NCBI RefSeq assembly: GCF_001411555.2
Contig: NC_049901.1
Location: 30,134,333 to 30,198,332, forward strand
Direction of reading: 5' to 3'
Length of the DNA stretch: 64,000 nt
Origin: Juglans regia
Taxonomy: Eukaryota > Streptophyta > Magnoliopsida > Fagales > Juglandaceae
Position numbers and translations under genes: made by a program. The notes beneath the pieces were generated by a model that searched no databases, was not told the DNA's origin, and saw only the letters and a program-made list of their open reading frames with translations. Below, one piece after another: positions 22,042 to 34,060 of this stretch. Within the stretch, counting starts at the first letter, position 1; the number at the start of each line of letters is the position of its first letter.

Positions 22042-25000
22042 TGTGATGCCCCCAACCTCCGCTTGGGATGTAACAGATACTTAGAGCATCAGGACATGCA
22101 ACACAAGGTTACATATCCTCGTACATGATAGTTAGTATCCAATGCATCCTCGAAATGTAGCTAGCTGTATGCAATATTTGCAGTGGAAAGTAAGGGTGAA
22201 AATGAACTTATGCCAGAATAACTAATCATCCCAATAATATTGATTAAACCATAAGTTTCAAATCATCAGGTAGCTTAATCTTAGTACAAAATATCAAGTT
22301 CTCCAAAAGAAAATAAACCAGCAACTTCATGCATTCTATGGCACAAAGGATTAGGCTTAGAAATACCAAAATAAGATCAAGTCTCCTGTCGACATCTGGT
22401 TCCTTCTCAATCCTCTTGATCCACTGGTCCATTGGGTCCATTTGTGTCTACAACCTCTATCATTTCGAGTGAAATGATAATAGGTCTACAAAGGGTGAGA
22501 TTTACTTGAAATCTCAGTAAGTTAGACAACTAACATGCACAAAGATAGACTATGCATGAAGAATGATAAACATGAAATGCAAGCAATGCAGAAAAACTGT
22601 ATTTTTCGCCCATTCAAATTTCTCAAGAACATGGATTTTTTATGGACATTTTCTTACAGAGAATATAATTTTACTTTTGTCGTAAAAACTTAGTCTTTCA
22701 TAAAAAATCATGGAATTAACGTAATATATGGTATCGTCATAGTTTCTCATCTACACTGTGAGTATCTACCAGTGACCGTAGTACAACTCACGTTGAAACT
22801 ACATTGTCTCTCGTTCTCAAGGCATTGGTAATATAACATAACATCGTAAGAATTATAACATATACACCCACCAGCATTAGATGTCGTAACCTATGACTTC
22901 ACTCCATCGTTCTAGAATCCATTCGAGGTCTATTGACTGCTCTTCATCAACCCAGTGGTTACTACTCCATATTTAATTACTCCAGAGTGGACAGAGGAGT
23001 TCCACTAGGATACTTCCCCATCCTAGCCTTTGGGGTCATGATAAAATAATTTTTCAAGATATGCATGTATGCGGCTCAGTTCAGAAAATGATAGTTGCAT
23101 GCGAAATAAAAAATGGAACATAAGATACGGCATTTCATGCTCAAAATGACAGTTATAAAATGAAAGCAGCATTTATCAATAAATCAAAAATAATCATCAA
23201 AGTGTAAGTTAGAGGCCAACTTACAGACTGTTGAAGCTGTAAGTGAAGTATTGGTTGTGAAATAAATTATGCTAAGTTAGAATCCAACTAACCTAAGGAA
23301 AATAAACATTCACATGGAAGGGAAATTAGGAAAATGGCCTTAGATGTCTAAATGATGCATGCTATCTAATAATCCATAACCTAGCTCATGAAATGCGTGG
23401 CATGCACTCTAGTTAATGCCTAAATGAACTCACTAATGATGCATGCAAGGCAAAACCTCCAAGGAACATGCTCACTAGAATCGTCAATGACATACTTAAA
23501 TCCTAAGTTTGAGCAAGTTCATACTAACACTTATTCATGCCTAATGAAATCCTTACATGCTTACTAAATCTCAATAATTCATGATATGATCCTATCACCA
23601 ATGACACACTAATTATCATGCATTCTTCTTATCCCAATCAAAAGACATTTCTAAATGCTCGGGTCATGCCTAAGTCTAACTTGCATGCTTGATGATAAAC
23701 ACAAGATAGAATTCAAAACTAGTTATGGCATGTTTCTCATCTTGATCTAAACCTCCATAAATAATCCTATGATCAAACTATACTATAAATAATCATGCCC
23801 TAGCTAATTTCCTAAAAAATTCATTTGATCTCAACCCTATCCTAAATATGCAAACTTGTCTACTAAGTATCTCCATGCTAAAAAAGACTACTAACACCTC
23901 GAAACATAATTTAACAAGGAAACTAAGATCAAGAGGGGGAATACTCACAAAGATTGGAGCCCTTGAAGCTTTCCAACTCAAACTCCAAGAACTCACAAGA
24001 ACAATCAAGAACTCAAGAACACTTAAAAGAGAAGAGAGGAAATTTAGTGGAGTGCGGAAGAAGTGAGGTGAAGAGGGGTTTTGTAACGCCCCAATGGAAG
24101 GCCTAAACCACATGGCCTATTGTAATGCCCGTCCTTGTGGTGGGTCTTTTTTCAAAATATTTTTATAAAAGGACGACGGGAATTACCATCCGATTTAAAA
24201 CTTTTCACTTGCATACCCAGGGTGCGAGACTCTACGTTTATAAATTAAAATGTACTTTGACAATAAAAGAGGTTTACAGCAGAAAACAAAAATCTTATAA
24301 TAAAAAGGCCTCTCGTACGTTTAAAACTCGTGCCTAGACTTCCGTGCTCTTCCCCATGGGCCGTGTCTGTCCTGATCATGCAGTTCCTGTGGGGGGATGG
24401 ACATGCATAAAAACTAAAATGAGAAGACTCGTAAACATTACTTTATAAAGTTAAAATATAGCAACATAGGTTTTCATTCATGCATTCATCACTCATACAT
24501 ACTATTACGTGCATGCATACGTGTCATACGTGCGTTCGTTTGAAAACTTCATTGGACGGGGTTTTTCTCTTTTAAAACATGGGCATCCTTTTCGTAAAAT
24601 GTTTCTCCCGTCAGTGCCTTCATTTCTTAAAGTTCGTGCATTCGTGCGTTCATACATGCATGCATACATCCATTCGTTCTTATCACTTTCATAGGCCAGT
24701 ACACACTGTTACGCCCCATGTGTTGGGGTTAGCGGTCTTCCTTTGGACCCGGATTCTACCCGTGGCCACGGGTTGGGAATCCCTTTCATAGGGGCAGCAC
24801 TAGGTGCATGTCCAGTACTACTTACCCGTCATTGCAATCTGCCCATTCTTTGGTACCCTTTCATTCATTCATGTGGCCGTTACGTATCTTCATACATTCA
24901 TGCTTTCATTTCTTTCTTTCTTACTTTCATTCATTCATTTCAGCTCGAAAGAACTGGAGCTTTCATTCAGTTCATTCTTTCATTTAACAGTCCTTTCCTT

Positions 25001-26326
25001 TCTTTCATTTCATTTAAGTCCTATCCTTTCTTTAACAGTTCGTTCATGGAAAACTTCATTTAAGAACATACATGGGCTTAAACGTCAGCTTTCATGGCAC
25101 CCTTAAGCGTCACCTTGAACGTCGTCAATCATGGCGTCCACGAGCATCACCCCGTGACGCACATGAGAGCATCGGTTCGTAGGATCCACAAAAACATCCA
25201 TTGTCATGCCTTTCATGCATTTTCATCAGTTTATGGATTTTCTCAGAAAATACATAAAATAGATACAGCATATAGTCATCCATTCACATGCGTACAATTA
25301 ATACTTTGGGTACGTAAACAGGGGTTGCCAAGGAGGGGCCATACGTATTTAGACATTTGAACACTTAGCATTTTCTTTCATAAAGCATCTTTCGTTTCTT
25401 TTCGTGAGCATCTTAAAGGAAAAGCGTTTCTTGTATCTTGTAAAACTCTAGAAGAGTATGAACGTAACACTTACCTGTACTCCATGCTACTTGCATGTCA
25501 TTTAGTCCATTTATGTGCTTGTCAGATGGCAACCTACATGCATACACATAACCTTAACGTCATTCTCTATCTAATGCATAAGCAACTTAAACTATAAATA
25601 GAACTACGCTATACTTGGAACACTCTCCTCCTATCCCGTGCACTTACGTGCCCTTCACTATGTTAAACCCTTTGGGGACCACTTACGGTCACCACATCTT
25701 CTAACTCAAGGTCTTGTCTCGAGTGCTCATCCACTAAGGTGAACCGATTATTCACCTTAGGATTAAGACACTAAGACATTCGTCTTACTCTTCTTACAAC
25801 CACATTCCAACGCATGATTCCGACCGATAGAATCACACATCTCAATCCTAACGATGCATCCGTCACTACCTTCATGCATCTTAGCCCACACTAAATCCTC
25901 ATTCTCATCCATACAAGCCACACGACTCTAAGCCAACTCTGAGGCTCAAGCACCGACACATGTGTCTACTCAGGTACCCCTTCATCACTTAAGATCAACA
26001 TGTGACACGTTGATCACCTGCTTGTATAAATAAGCACCATACCCCGATATCAACCTTCTCTTAACCCGGCTAGCATGACTCTTCATGCTACCCATCCCTT
26101 TTGACAGTTCATCCCAACACTTAACATGACAAGACTCCATTCACAACTACTCCTTATGTCACATCACAAAGCCCGAGATTACACCCAAGCTACACCATGA
26201 CCTTGTCGCGTTACCCAACATTCTACTACGTCAACTCCCGACTCATCACGAGTATGGTTCCTCACATACTCCCGTCACATCGTGACATCTCGTCACGTTC
26301 CCTTTACGCCATTCCTACACTCTAAC

Positions 26327-26516
26327 ACTTCACCCATCATAAGCATGACTGCCAATAACCACGTCACTACGTGACGTTGCCCAGTCATGCTTTCGCTTCG
26401 TACTCTTACACTTGTTCCACTACTTCGCCCATCACAAGCACGACTGTTAGTAGTCATGTCACTTCATGACATTCCTCAGTCATGCTTCCGCTCCGCACTC
26501 TTATACTTGTTCTGAT
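26327..26516. repeat. 95-bp tandem duplication in LTR B2
   Basis: Two diverged copies, 26327-26421 and 26422-26516, both starting ACTTC(A/G)CCCATCA and sharing CAGTCATGCTT. A third copy may start at 26517. Confidence 0.75.
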
Positions 26517-26689
26517 ACTTCACACATACTCTTAGCCATAAGTCCATCACAGTGACACTTGTCACCTCAGACTACAGGTTATGCCATAACTACTTCGGGA
26601 CACTGTTCCACAGTTCCCGACACTATCCATCACGTTCCACGCCCATCAAACACATAACCATCCTTATCTCTAAGACACGCCACACGGAG

Positions 26690-27340
26690 TGTCGCTGCTA
26701 CATGGGGTACACTCCACGTATACTCCCTTCATACATACCATATCCCCACTATAGCATACCTGCCATATGGTACATCACTCCATCACATGGAGTACGTTCC
26801 ACTCGTACTTCCTTTACATACGCTCCATCACCACTATGGCATACTCGCCATATGGTGCATCACTATATCACATGGAGTACACTCCCCGTATACTCCCTTA
26901 ATACACACTACGACACATCACCATTATGGCATCCCTGCCATATGGTGCATCACTCCACCACATAGAGTACATTCCACATATACTCCCCACATACATACCA
27001 CATCGCCACTATGGCATACCTGCCATATGGTACATCACTCCATCACATGGAGGACGTTCCATTCGTACTCCCTTTGCATACGCTCCATCATCACTATGGC
27101 ATACCCGCCATATGGTGCATCACTATATCACATGGAGTACACTCCCCGTATACTCCCTTCATACACACTACGACACATCACCATTATGGCATACCCGCCA
27201 TATGATGCGTCACTTCACTACATGGAATACACTTTGCATATACTCCATGCACGTTACGCCACATCATCATTATGGCATACACGCCACATGGGGCATCTCA
27301 CCACCACATAGAGTACATTCCACATGTACTCTCTTCATAC
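26690..27340. repeat. Minisatellite with trimeric higher-order repeat in LTR B2
   Basis: A unit of 84-90 bp marked by GCCATATGG at 26762, 26848, 26937, 27022, 27108, 27198 and (diverged) 27282. Units differ in a fixed order of three, so a 260-bp block at 26755-27014 is repeated at 27015-27274 with few changes. Several long overlapping plus-strand frames arise from it; these are not genes. Confidence 0.88.
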
Positions 27341-28802
27341 ACCAAACCCCACACAGAGTACACTCAGCGTGTACTCTTCCCGTTCCACACTACGTCAGGA
27401 GGGTATATTTTACATATACTCTCCTTGTCACACATTACGCCACACACAAAGTACACCCAGCGTGTACTATTCCCATTCCACATACGCCACGCCACCAATA
27501 CAGCACATATTCCCCAATCACACTACATGCCATAGTCCACAACACTTCCCATCTACACCCAACACATCACAGCGCACTACATGGCACAATGCACCTCCAT
27601 ACAACACAGATATGCCCAATACTTCACTACACAGAATGCCCAACACTTCACCACACAACACCACATCACAATACCACAACTCCATTAATACTAACAGCAC
27701 AGTCCACAACCTAGTCAACTAATCAATATCTAACATAATTACAAGGGATAGAGAGTTATACCTTCGACGCGATAACCCGTGCGTTGCTCGTTGACTGTCA
27801 TAGCCGATGATGTCGGAAGAGTCGTACGTGGTGGCTAACTCATGTACGGTGACTGTTTAGGCATTTAGATAGCTAGGTGTGGTCTTGGAAGGGCTCATGA
27901 TGGCCTTGTGATGGCGGTGAAGAGTATAACACAGCGGATCTAGCCGTGTGCAGTGGCTGCCCATCATGTGCAGTGATTACCCACCACATAAAGTGATGGT
28001 TTGGACCTAGGGCTTGGCTAAGGGAGGTGTGGTGGATCTCGTGGTGGCGTCGAGGTGGCGCCACGGTGGCAGATCTGGCCATACCATGGAAGAGAAGCCG
28101 TGGGAGAGTGAGAGAGAGTGTGTTCTCGTGGGTGGCAGATCGAGGCCAAGGGAGGTTGGGTTGGTTTGGTGGCAGCCTGAGGAGGCTGGATGTGGCTGTC
28201 ATCAGCCGTGGGTGGCGGTGCATGGTGGTGCACGGCATGCAACCCGTACGTGAGAGGGGGAGAAGCTGTAAGGTGGAGGAGGGGGCTTATGGCCATGGGT
28301 CATGTGGAAGAGCTCAGGGAGGAGCCATGGTGTCGCTAGGTGGCTGTGGGTGCTGTGCACGGCGGTGCTAGGGGCCGCGCACGGTGAAGCCGTATGTGGG
28401 TCTACTTATGCGTGCGTGTGTGCGACGGAGGGAAGGTGGCTGCATGGGAGAGGCCAAGCTCGCTGGGGAGTGGTGGCCGGTGGTAGAGGGAGCTGCCGAG
28501 GGAGTGGTGGCGTTGGAGGGTGGTGCACGGCGGTGCTACGTGCACTAAGCCCATACGGGCTGTGTACTTCCAACGGAGAGGAAGAGGGAGCGTGAGAGAA
28601 AGGGGCTGAGCTAGGGAGGCTCGCCGGAGTGAGAGCAATCCATTGGTGCCGGCGGTGAGAGTTGGTGGCGCACGGCGGCAACAAGTTGAGGCCTTAAGCC
28701 GTTCGGGCGTGGGGTGGATCGTGTACTGCGTACGCCAAATGAGAAAGGGAGGAAAGTGAGAGAGCTACGGGGGAAATGAGGGAGAAAGAGAGGGGGTCTG
28801 GG

Positions 28803-28809
28803 TATTTAA
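28803..28809 (-). promoter_or_regulatory. Putative LTR B2 TATA box
   Basis: TTAAATA on the minus strand, 619 bp inside the LTR edge, with the same flanks as in B1 (about 622 bp). The implied R-U5 is about 4.6 kb. Confidence 0.5.
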
Positions 28810-30108
28810 CTCAGTCCCTTCGTCTGGGGATCCACGTAACGATCTAACGGAGGATTTCAAATACTGATTTGAAAATGCGTAAAACATTAACTTAATTAAA
28901 AGCGCTTAGAGGAATTAAGGTAAATATTATTTTAAACTAACTTTAGTTTATAAAATAATATTTTTCATCATTAATAAAATGATGAAGTCTCACTTAACAT
29001 ATTAAAGAGAATAAAACCATTTAATTAATAAAAGTTCCCAACATAATTTAAATCTCATAATATCTTAAATAATTGAAATCATTTTAATAATAATATTAAA
29101 ATGATTTCCGGCAATTATAATATTTTTGGAGCTCTTCAATAATATTATGATTGTTGTATTTAAGATCAAATCTTAATTCAACAATACTGGAAATACTCCT
29201 TATAAATATTTCCAGCATATTTAAAACACTAGGCATGCCCTATAAGTCACAAGATATCTTCGAGACATGCCATCATGGTTTGACACGCATAACGTGGCTC
29301 GCAGTCGCTAGTGAGAAGGGCAGATGATCACATAATCTCTGCCTTCGGGATTTGCTTACGTCATAAAGACGGAACATACGTCAGAAGGAAGAAGCATATG
29401 TAAGAAGAAGGAGCAGGGTATTACACCTATACTCCAAAAGGACTAGTCAATGATACAATTGGAGCCCCATTGGAATCTTATAAAGAGCAAGAACTTCTCC
29501 TTTCCAAGTAATTTGGGATCCCATACAACACCTACCCTTATACATATCATATGCGGTATCACATCTACCCCCCTTAAATTCCCGACGTCCTCGTCGGGCC
29601 TGTCCATTGTAGGAGGCATGGCTGTCCCACATTTCTGGTTGGGATAGGCTCGGATACCATTGTAACGCCCCAATGGAAGGCCCAAACCACATGAACTATA
29701 CTCCAAAAGGACTAGTCAATGATACAATTGGAGCCCCATTGGAACCTTATAAAGAGTAAGAACTTCTCCTTCTCAAGCAATGCGGGATCTCATACACCAC
29801 CTACCCTTAACCATATCATATGGGGTATCACAATCTACCCCCCTTAAATTCCCGACGTCCTCGTCGGGCCTATCCATTGTAGGTGGCACGGCTCAAGTCT
29901 CACATTTCTGGTTGTGATAGGCTCTGATACCATTTGTAATGCCCCAATGGAAGACCTAAACCACATGGCCTATACTCTAAAAGGACTAGTCAATGATACA
30001 ATTGGAGTCTCATTAGAACCTTTTAAAGAGCAAGAACTTCTCATTCCCAAGCAATGTGGGATCTCATACACCACCTACTATTATCCATATCATATGGGGT
30101 ATCACAGG

Positions 30109-30116
30109 TTTATATA
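30109..30116 (-). promoter_or_regulatory. Putative LTR C2 TATA box, at the TRIM target site
   Basis: TATATAAA on the minus strand, in GGTTTATATAGCCC. The TRIM array's right TSD copy supplies GGTTT, so the box survives but the array starts immediately downstream of it in the direction of transcription. Confidence 0.55.
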
Positions 30117-30952
30117 GCCCAAGAAGTGAAGGTGGCTTTGGCTTAGGTGCGTCCTCATTGGGTGGTGGTTCATGACGGCCCTCCTCCTTGTAGGTTTATG
30201 ATAATGCCTTAGATGTAGGGGAAAAACTAGTCAAAGGGGGAGAGAGAGAGAGAGTTGCCATGTAAGGTGATGAGAGAGAAAGATGATGCAATTAATGCTA
30301 GGGTTTCACCCTTAATGACCGGTGGTTTAGGGTTTCTAGAAGGCTTTGCAATTTTATCTTATTCTCATCTTTTTCTCTTGGCTTCTAGTGGCTATATAAG
30401 GCATACTCAGGTGCCATCTAAGGTGGTTCAATGGTGGCGATTGGGCAGTGGAGAGGTGACCAAAATTAAAACAAATAGAGGAAGAAAAAGGAAAAATAAA
30501 ATAAAAAGGGGTTGGCTGAAACCCCCAAGGGCAAAACTCAGTATTTTGAAAATATTTAGGGTTTCAAATAGGTTTTTTTTTTTCTAAAATCAACCACAAG
30601 GAGATTTTCACAGACAATTCACGGGACTAAAATCAAAATTTTCCTTGAAGAAAATATCTAGCTAAGGGTATTTTGGTCCATTGCACACAAAGTACAAATG
30701 GTTGCCAAACGAAATGGTTTTAGGGTTTGAAATGTCACTACACAAAATGACATGTACTAAGGCTCAATAAAAATGCAAGTATGGCTAATGAATGCTAAAA
30801 ATGGATGATCAAAGAAGGAAAACTTGAATCAAAGCTCGAGGAAAGAAAGTAAACTAAGCTTGCCTAGCGAAAGTCAGTATTCCTCTAAGTAAATGAGCTA
30901 ACCTTCAAACATCTAGGGTTAACCTAATGGGGTAAAGAAGTGGGGTGTTACA

Positions 30953-31161
30953 TCGTGCTCACGTGAATTCATCATCTCTACCTCGCTCTGGGACATGTTA
31001 GCCAGATTCCAACATGGTGCATACTCGCCTAGATGTTGGACTAGTTGTACTCAATGTATCCTGTTGGTGGTTCCGAAGACCATTGGAGTGCTTCTCGCCC
31101 TTGCCTTTCCTTCAACTCTATGAATGGTCTGTCCCCTTTCGTGTTAGGTAAAACTCTCACA
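30953..31161 (-). mobile_element. 3' LTR of element F, 5' edge
   Basis: Continues F LTR sequence after the C2 insertion and ends at 31161 with ...AAACTCTCACA, i.e. TGTGAGAGTTT on the minus strand, right after the PPT. Confidence 0.75.
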
Positions 31162-31173
31162 TCCTCCCTTCAT
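31162..31173 (-). other. Polypurine tract of element F
   Basis: Minus strand ATGAAGGGAGGA followed by TGTGAGAG. It is preceded by GAAGACGAGATTCTTT, like the chromovirus end 'cgaggacgaaatttc' of element D. Confidence 0.75.
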
Positions 31174-32842
31174 AAAGAATCTCGTCTTCAAAATTTAGTG
31201 AGGACTCTCCCTTGCCTGGTTCTCTTAAGGGAGGTGAGTTCTGACAAGCCACCTGTCAATGACTCTAGCATGACCGCAGATGAGACTTTGCCTCAATTGC
31301 ATCACTAGTCTAAACTTAATCATTTGAGGTTGAGACATGAGATGGTTCCTCATGTCTCCTTCGTCTTCTTCTTCAACCATGTCCTTCGAACGTGGTCTCT
31401 GGGATCCTAGCGCTTAGGCTAGGTTTGGCTTCACGCACCGCTCTCATTCCTCCTCTTCATGTTGTACTCATGCCTTCGTGATCCAGCATTTCAGATATTA
31501 GTCCCTTGGCCCTCTGAGCACTCTCCACGCCTTGGCGGTGTTCCTCTTCTAGTTATCAATGTTCATCCTCTCTCCTCACGTCTCTCTTCTATGAATCATT
31601 GCATGACTTCAGGAAGCATGGCTACCTTCTTGACAGTTCTTTTCTCCCTCATCATTTTGTTTTCCTAAGGTTTGATGTTTTGATTATGGCCTGGGAGAAT
31701 GCATTATCTATAATGCCCCTTCCTCGTGCATTACAACTCATAATTGGGCTCAAATAAATATGGAAATTGCTGCCACCTTATCCACTCATTTTTTTCATGT
31801 AAACTCCTCATTACCCACATTCCCCCACTGCACCTTTACCAAGGGCACAATCTTTGACCTCAATCTTTTCTCCTTTCTATCCAAGATTAGTACCGACATT
31901 TCTTCGTATGTAAGATTTGGCTATAGTTGAACGAGATTTGGTTTAATTACCCAAGCCATCTGGTTCCCAAAACTTTTCCTAAGCGATGAGATATGGAACA
32001 GGTTGTGAATACCTTCATATTCCACTAGCAACCAAACTCAATTCGCTACTAGGTCAACCCTTTCCATTACCTAATAGGGTCTAATATATCTTAGGCTCAG
32101 CTTCCCCTTCAGCCCAAATATCTTAACACCTTTTACTAGGGATACCTTGAGGTACACCCAATCGCCTTCCTCATAAACTAGTTCTCTCCTCCTAACATCG
32201 ATGTAACTCTTTTGTCTACTTTAGGTGGTAGCCATCCTTTCCCGTTTGAGTTTGACTTGCTCTATCATCTCTTGGCTATCTCAAGTTCGAGTAATTGGGC
32301 CTTTCCTATCTCATCCCAACAGATAGGTGATCTACCTTTCTGCTTATAGTGTGCCTTATAAGGGGCCACTTGGATAGTCACTTGATAACTATTATTGTAT
32401 GCAAACACAATAAGGGAACGTTCTGCTCCCAAGGTACCTTGAAATCCAATATATAAGCCCTTGGCATGTCCTCCAAAGTTTGGATGGTTCTTTCGAATTG
32501 TTCATCCATCTGTGGGTGATAGGCACTACTGAACTTCAATTTCGTGCCCATTGCCCTTTGTATCCTCCTCCAAAGATGAGACGTAAACTTAGGGTCCCGA
32601 TCTAAAACTATAGTCTTAGGGACTCCATGTAATCTTACTACTTCTCTTATATACAGTTGGGTGCACTTGTTTATATTATCTATAGTAGTGATTGGCAAGA
32701 AGTGAGCACTCTTAGTTAATCAATTGATCACTAACCATAGGAGTTCGGGGTAATCCTACCATGAAGTCCATGGCGATATCTTTTCATTTCCACTCTGGAA
32801 TGGGTAAAGGTTGCAGGTTCCCTATTGGTTGCTGATGTTTGC
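31174..32842 (-). pseudogene. Element F integrase (degenerate, zinc domain deleted)
   Basis: Minus-strand core: LHGVPKTIVLDRDPKFTSHL (second catalytic region, S to L before D), [20 protein letters not shown] (the E region) and a decayed YEAL-type stretch near 32340. Upstream is [16 protein letters not shown] then MDFM (first D) near 32760-32820. The HHCC zinc domain is absent: RNase H sequence CEIKYHFGK is joined directly to KHQQPIGNLQP near 32842, which removes about 150-160 codons relative to element D. The region 31174-32240 holds the degraded C-terminal domain (traces of VYLKV and FGLKGKLS near 32080-32170) and 3' untranslated sequence. Confidence 0.82.
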
Positions 32843-34060
32843 CTTTACCAAAGTGATACTTAATCTCACACTAGTAATCACTGATAGTCTCCAACCATCT
32901 CTGCTTCCTCATGTTGAGATTCTTTTGAGTAAAGAAGTGCTTCAAGCTCTTGTGATCTGTGTATACTTTGCACTTTTTCTCATATTAGTAATGTTGCCAT
33001 ATCTTTAACACAAACACTATCATTCCTAACTCCATGTCATTTGTGGTGTAGTTCCTTTCATGATCTTTCAATTGTCTAGATGCATTGGCAATCACCTTAC
33101 CTTCCTTCATCAGAATGCATCCTAAACCATACTTCAACACATCACTAAACAATATGAATGGTTTATTCGGACCTGGTCTTGCCAAAACAGGGGTCATAGT
33201 TAATCGCCTCTTTAGTTTCTCGAAGGTTTGCTCACACCACTCAGTCCAAAACAACTTAACGTCCTTCCTGGTCAATGTCGTAAGAGGACTTGATAACTTA
33301 GAACATCTCTCCACGAATCTACGATAATAATTGGCTAACCCCAAGAAACTTCTAATCTCCTGCATGATGGTAGGTCATTACTAGTCCATCATTGCCTCCA
33401 CCTTGCTAGTGTCTACCATGATTCCTTCCTTAGTTACCACATGACCTAAAAATCTTACTTCTTCTATCTAGAACTCACACTTACTAGGCTTTGCATACAA
33501 ATGATGATCCTAAATGGCCCTCAACACAATCCTCAAGTGATCCTCGTGCTCCTCAATACTTCAAGAATAACTAGGATGTCATCTATGAATACTACCACAA
33601 ATAAATCCAAAAATGGTAGGAACACCCTATTCATAAGGTCCATGAAAGTTGTTAGGGCGTTTGTCAACCCAAAGGGCACAATATTGAGCTTATAATGACC
33701 GTACCTCGTCCCAAAAAACTTATTAGACACATTGCTTTCCGCACTCCTAAGTTGATGGTATCCCAACCTGATATCGATCTTAGAAAGGACAACAACTCCC
33801 TGCAGTTGGTTGAATAGGTAATCTATTTAGGTGCTAAGTACCTATTCTTAATAGTCTTATTCAACTCCCAATAATTGATACACATCCTAAGGGTTTCATC
33901 TTCTTCACAAAACGTATCGGTGCTCCCCAAGGAGAGGTACTGGGTCTAATGAATCCATTTACCAATAATTCATGCAATTGATTCTTTAGTTCCTTCAATT
34001 CTATTAGGGCCATCCTATAAGGTGCCCTATGAACTGGAATAGTCCCTAGTTATAAGTCAA
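32843..34060 (-). pseudogene. Element F reverse transcriptase and RNase H (degenerate)
   Basis: RT fingers near 33890-34000 ([10 protein letters not shown]); palm at 33533-33766 with [17 protein letters not shown] and catalytic FIDDIL. The connection and RNase H start at 32985-33365: [53 protein letters not shown], then [20 protein letters not shown] to about 32880. Stops and frameshifts separate the segments (for example near 33370, 33530 and 33770-33850). Inactive. Confidence 0.88.

Larger units (their letters stand above)
24121..29425 (-). mobile_element. Solo LTR B2 (family B, 5305 bp)
   Basis: On the minus strand it starts TGTAATACCCTGC (29425) and ends GGACGGGCATTACA (24121). The 5-bp repeat CCTAT flanks it (24116-24120 and 29426-29430), and the TRIM LTR sequence resumes exactly after it. 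There is no internal region. Contents from the 5' edge: AT-rich U3 (28850-29425), TATA-like box at 28803, GC-rich block (27900-28790), then about 3.8 kb of C- and T-rich sequence with tandem repeats. At over 5 kb this is among the longer plant LTRs. The 262-codon plus frame at 26926-27714 and the GC-rich frames at 28000-28600 are repeat or composition artefacts. Confidence 0.9.
24082..30106 (-). mobile_element. TRIM tandem array: three 172-bp LTRs, two internal domains
   Basis: LTR copies: a = 24082-24120 plus 29431-29563 (split by B2), b = 29661-29832, c = 29935-30106. Each is 172 bp, TGTGATACCCC...GGGGC(G/A)TTACA on the minus strand. Internal domains (29564-29660, 29833-29934) are only 97 and 102 bp. 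They hold an iMet PBS on the minus strand (TGGTATCAGAGCC in the second, one mismatch in the first) and a PPT (AATTTAAGGGGGGTAGAT), with nothing coding. GGTTT flanks the whole array (24077-24081 and 30107-30111), so it behaves as one insertion. The structure is that of terminal-repeat retrotransposons in miniature, which move using proteins supplied by other elements. Confidence 0.92.
22042..30952 (-). mobile_element. Solo LTR C2 (family C) containing nested insertions
   Basis: On the minus strand it starts TGTAACACCCCAC at 30952 and ends GGGGGCATCACA at 22042. Flanks TCGTT (22037-22041) and TCGTG (30953-30957) match at 4 of 5 bases. Removing the nested TRIM array (24082-30106 plus one GGTTT) leaves about 2.9 kb, close to the 3.67 kb of C3. 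No PBS or PPT adjoins it. The 3' module (22042-23100) shares 'gacatgcaacacaaggttac' and the 'gagttccactaggata' block with A1, C3 and H. No credible gene in 22042-24081. Confidence 0.8.

Noticed and set aside
24509..25106. Plus-strand frames rich in His, Phe and Ser
   Set aside because: They lie in CATTCATTCATT- and TTTC-rich sequence of LTR B2; three overlapping frames, no domain.
26926..27714. 262-codon plus-strand frame, the second longest in the window
   Set aside because: It reads through the 87-bp minisatellite and its C-rich flank; overlapping frames of similar length exist on the same strand, and the protein is a His/Tyr/Pro/Ser-rich repeat.
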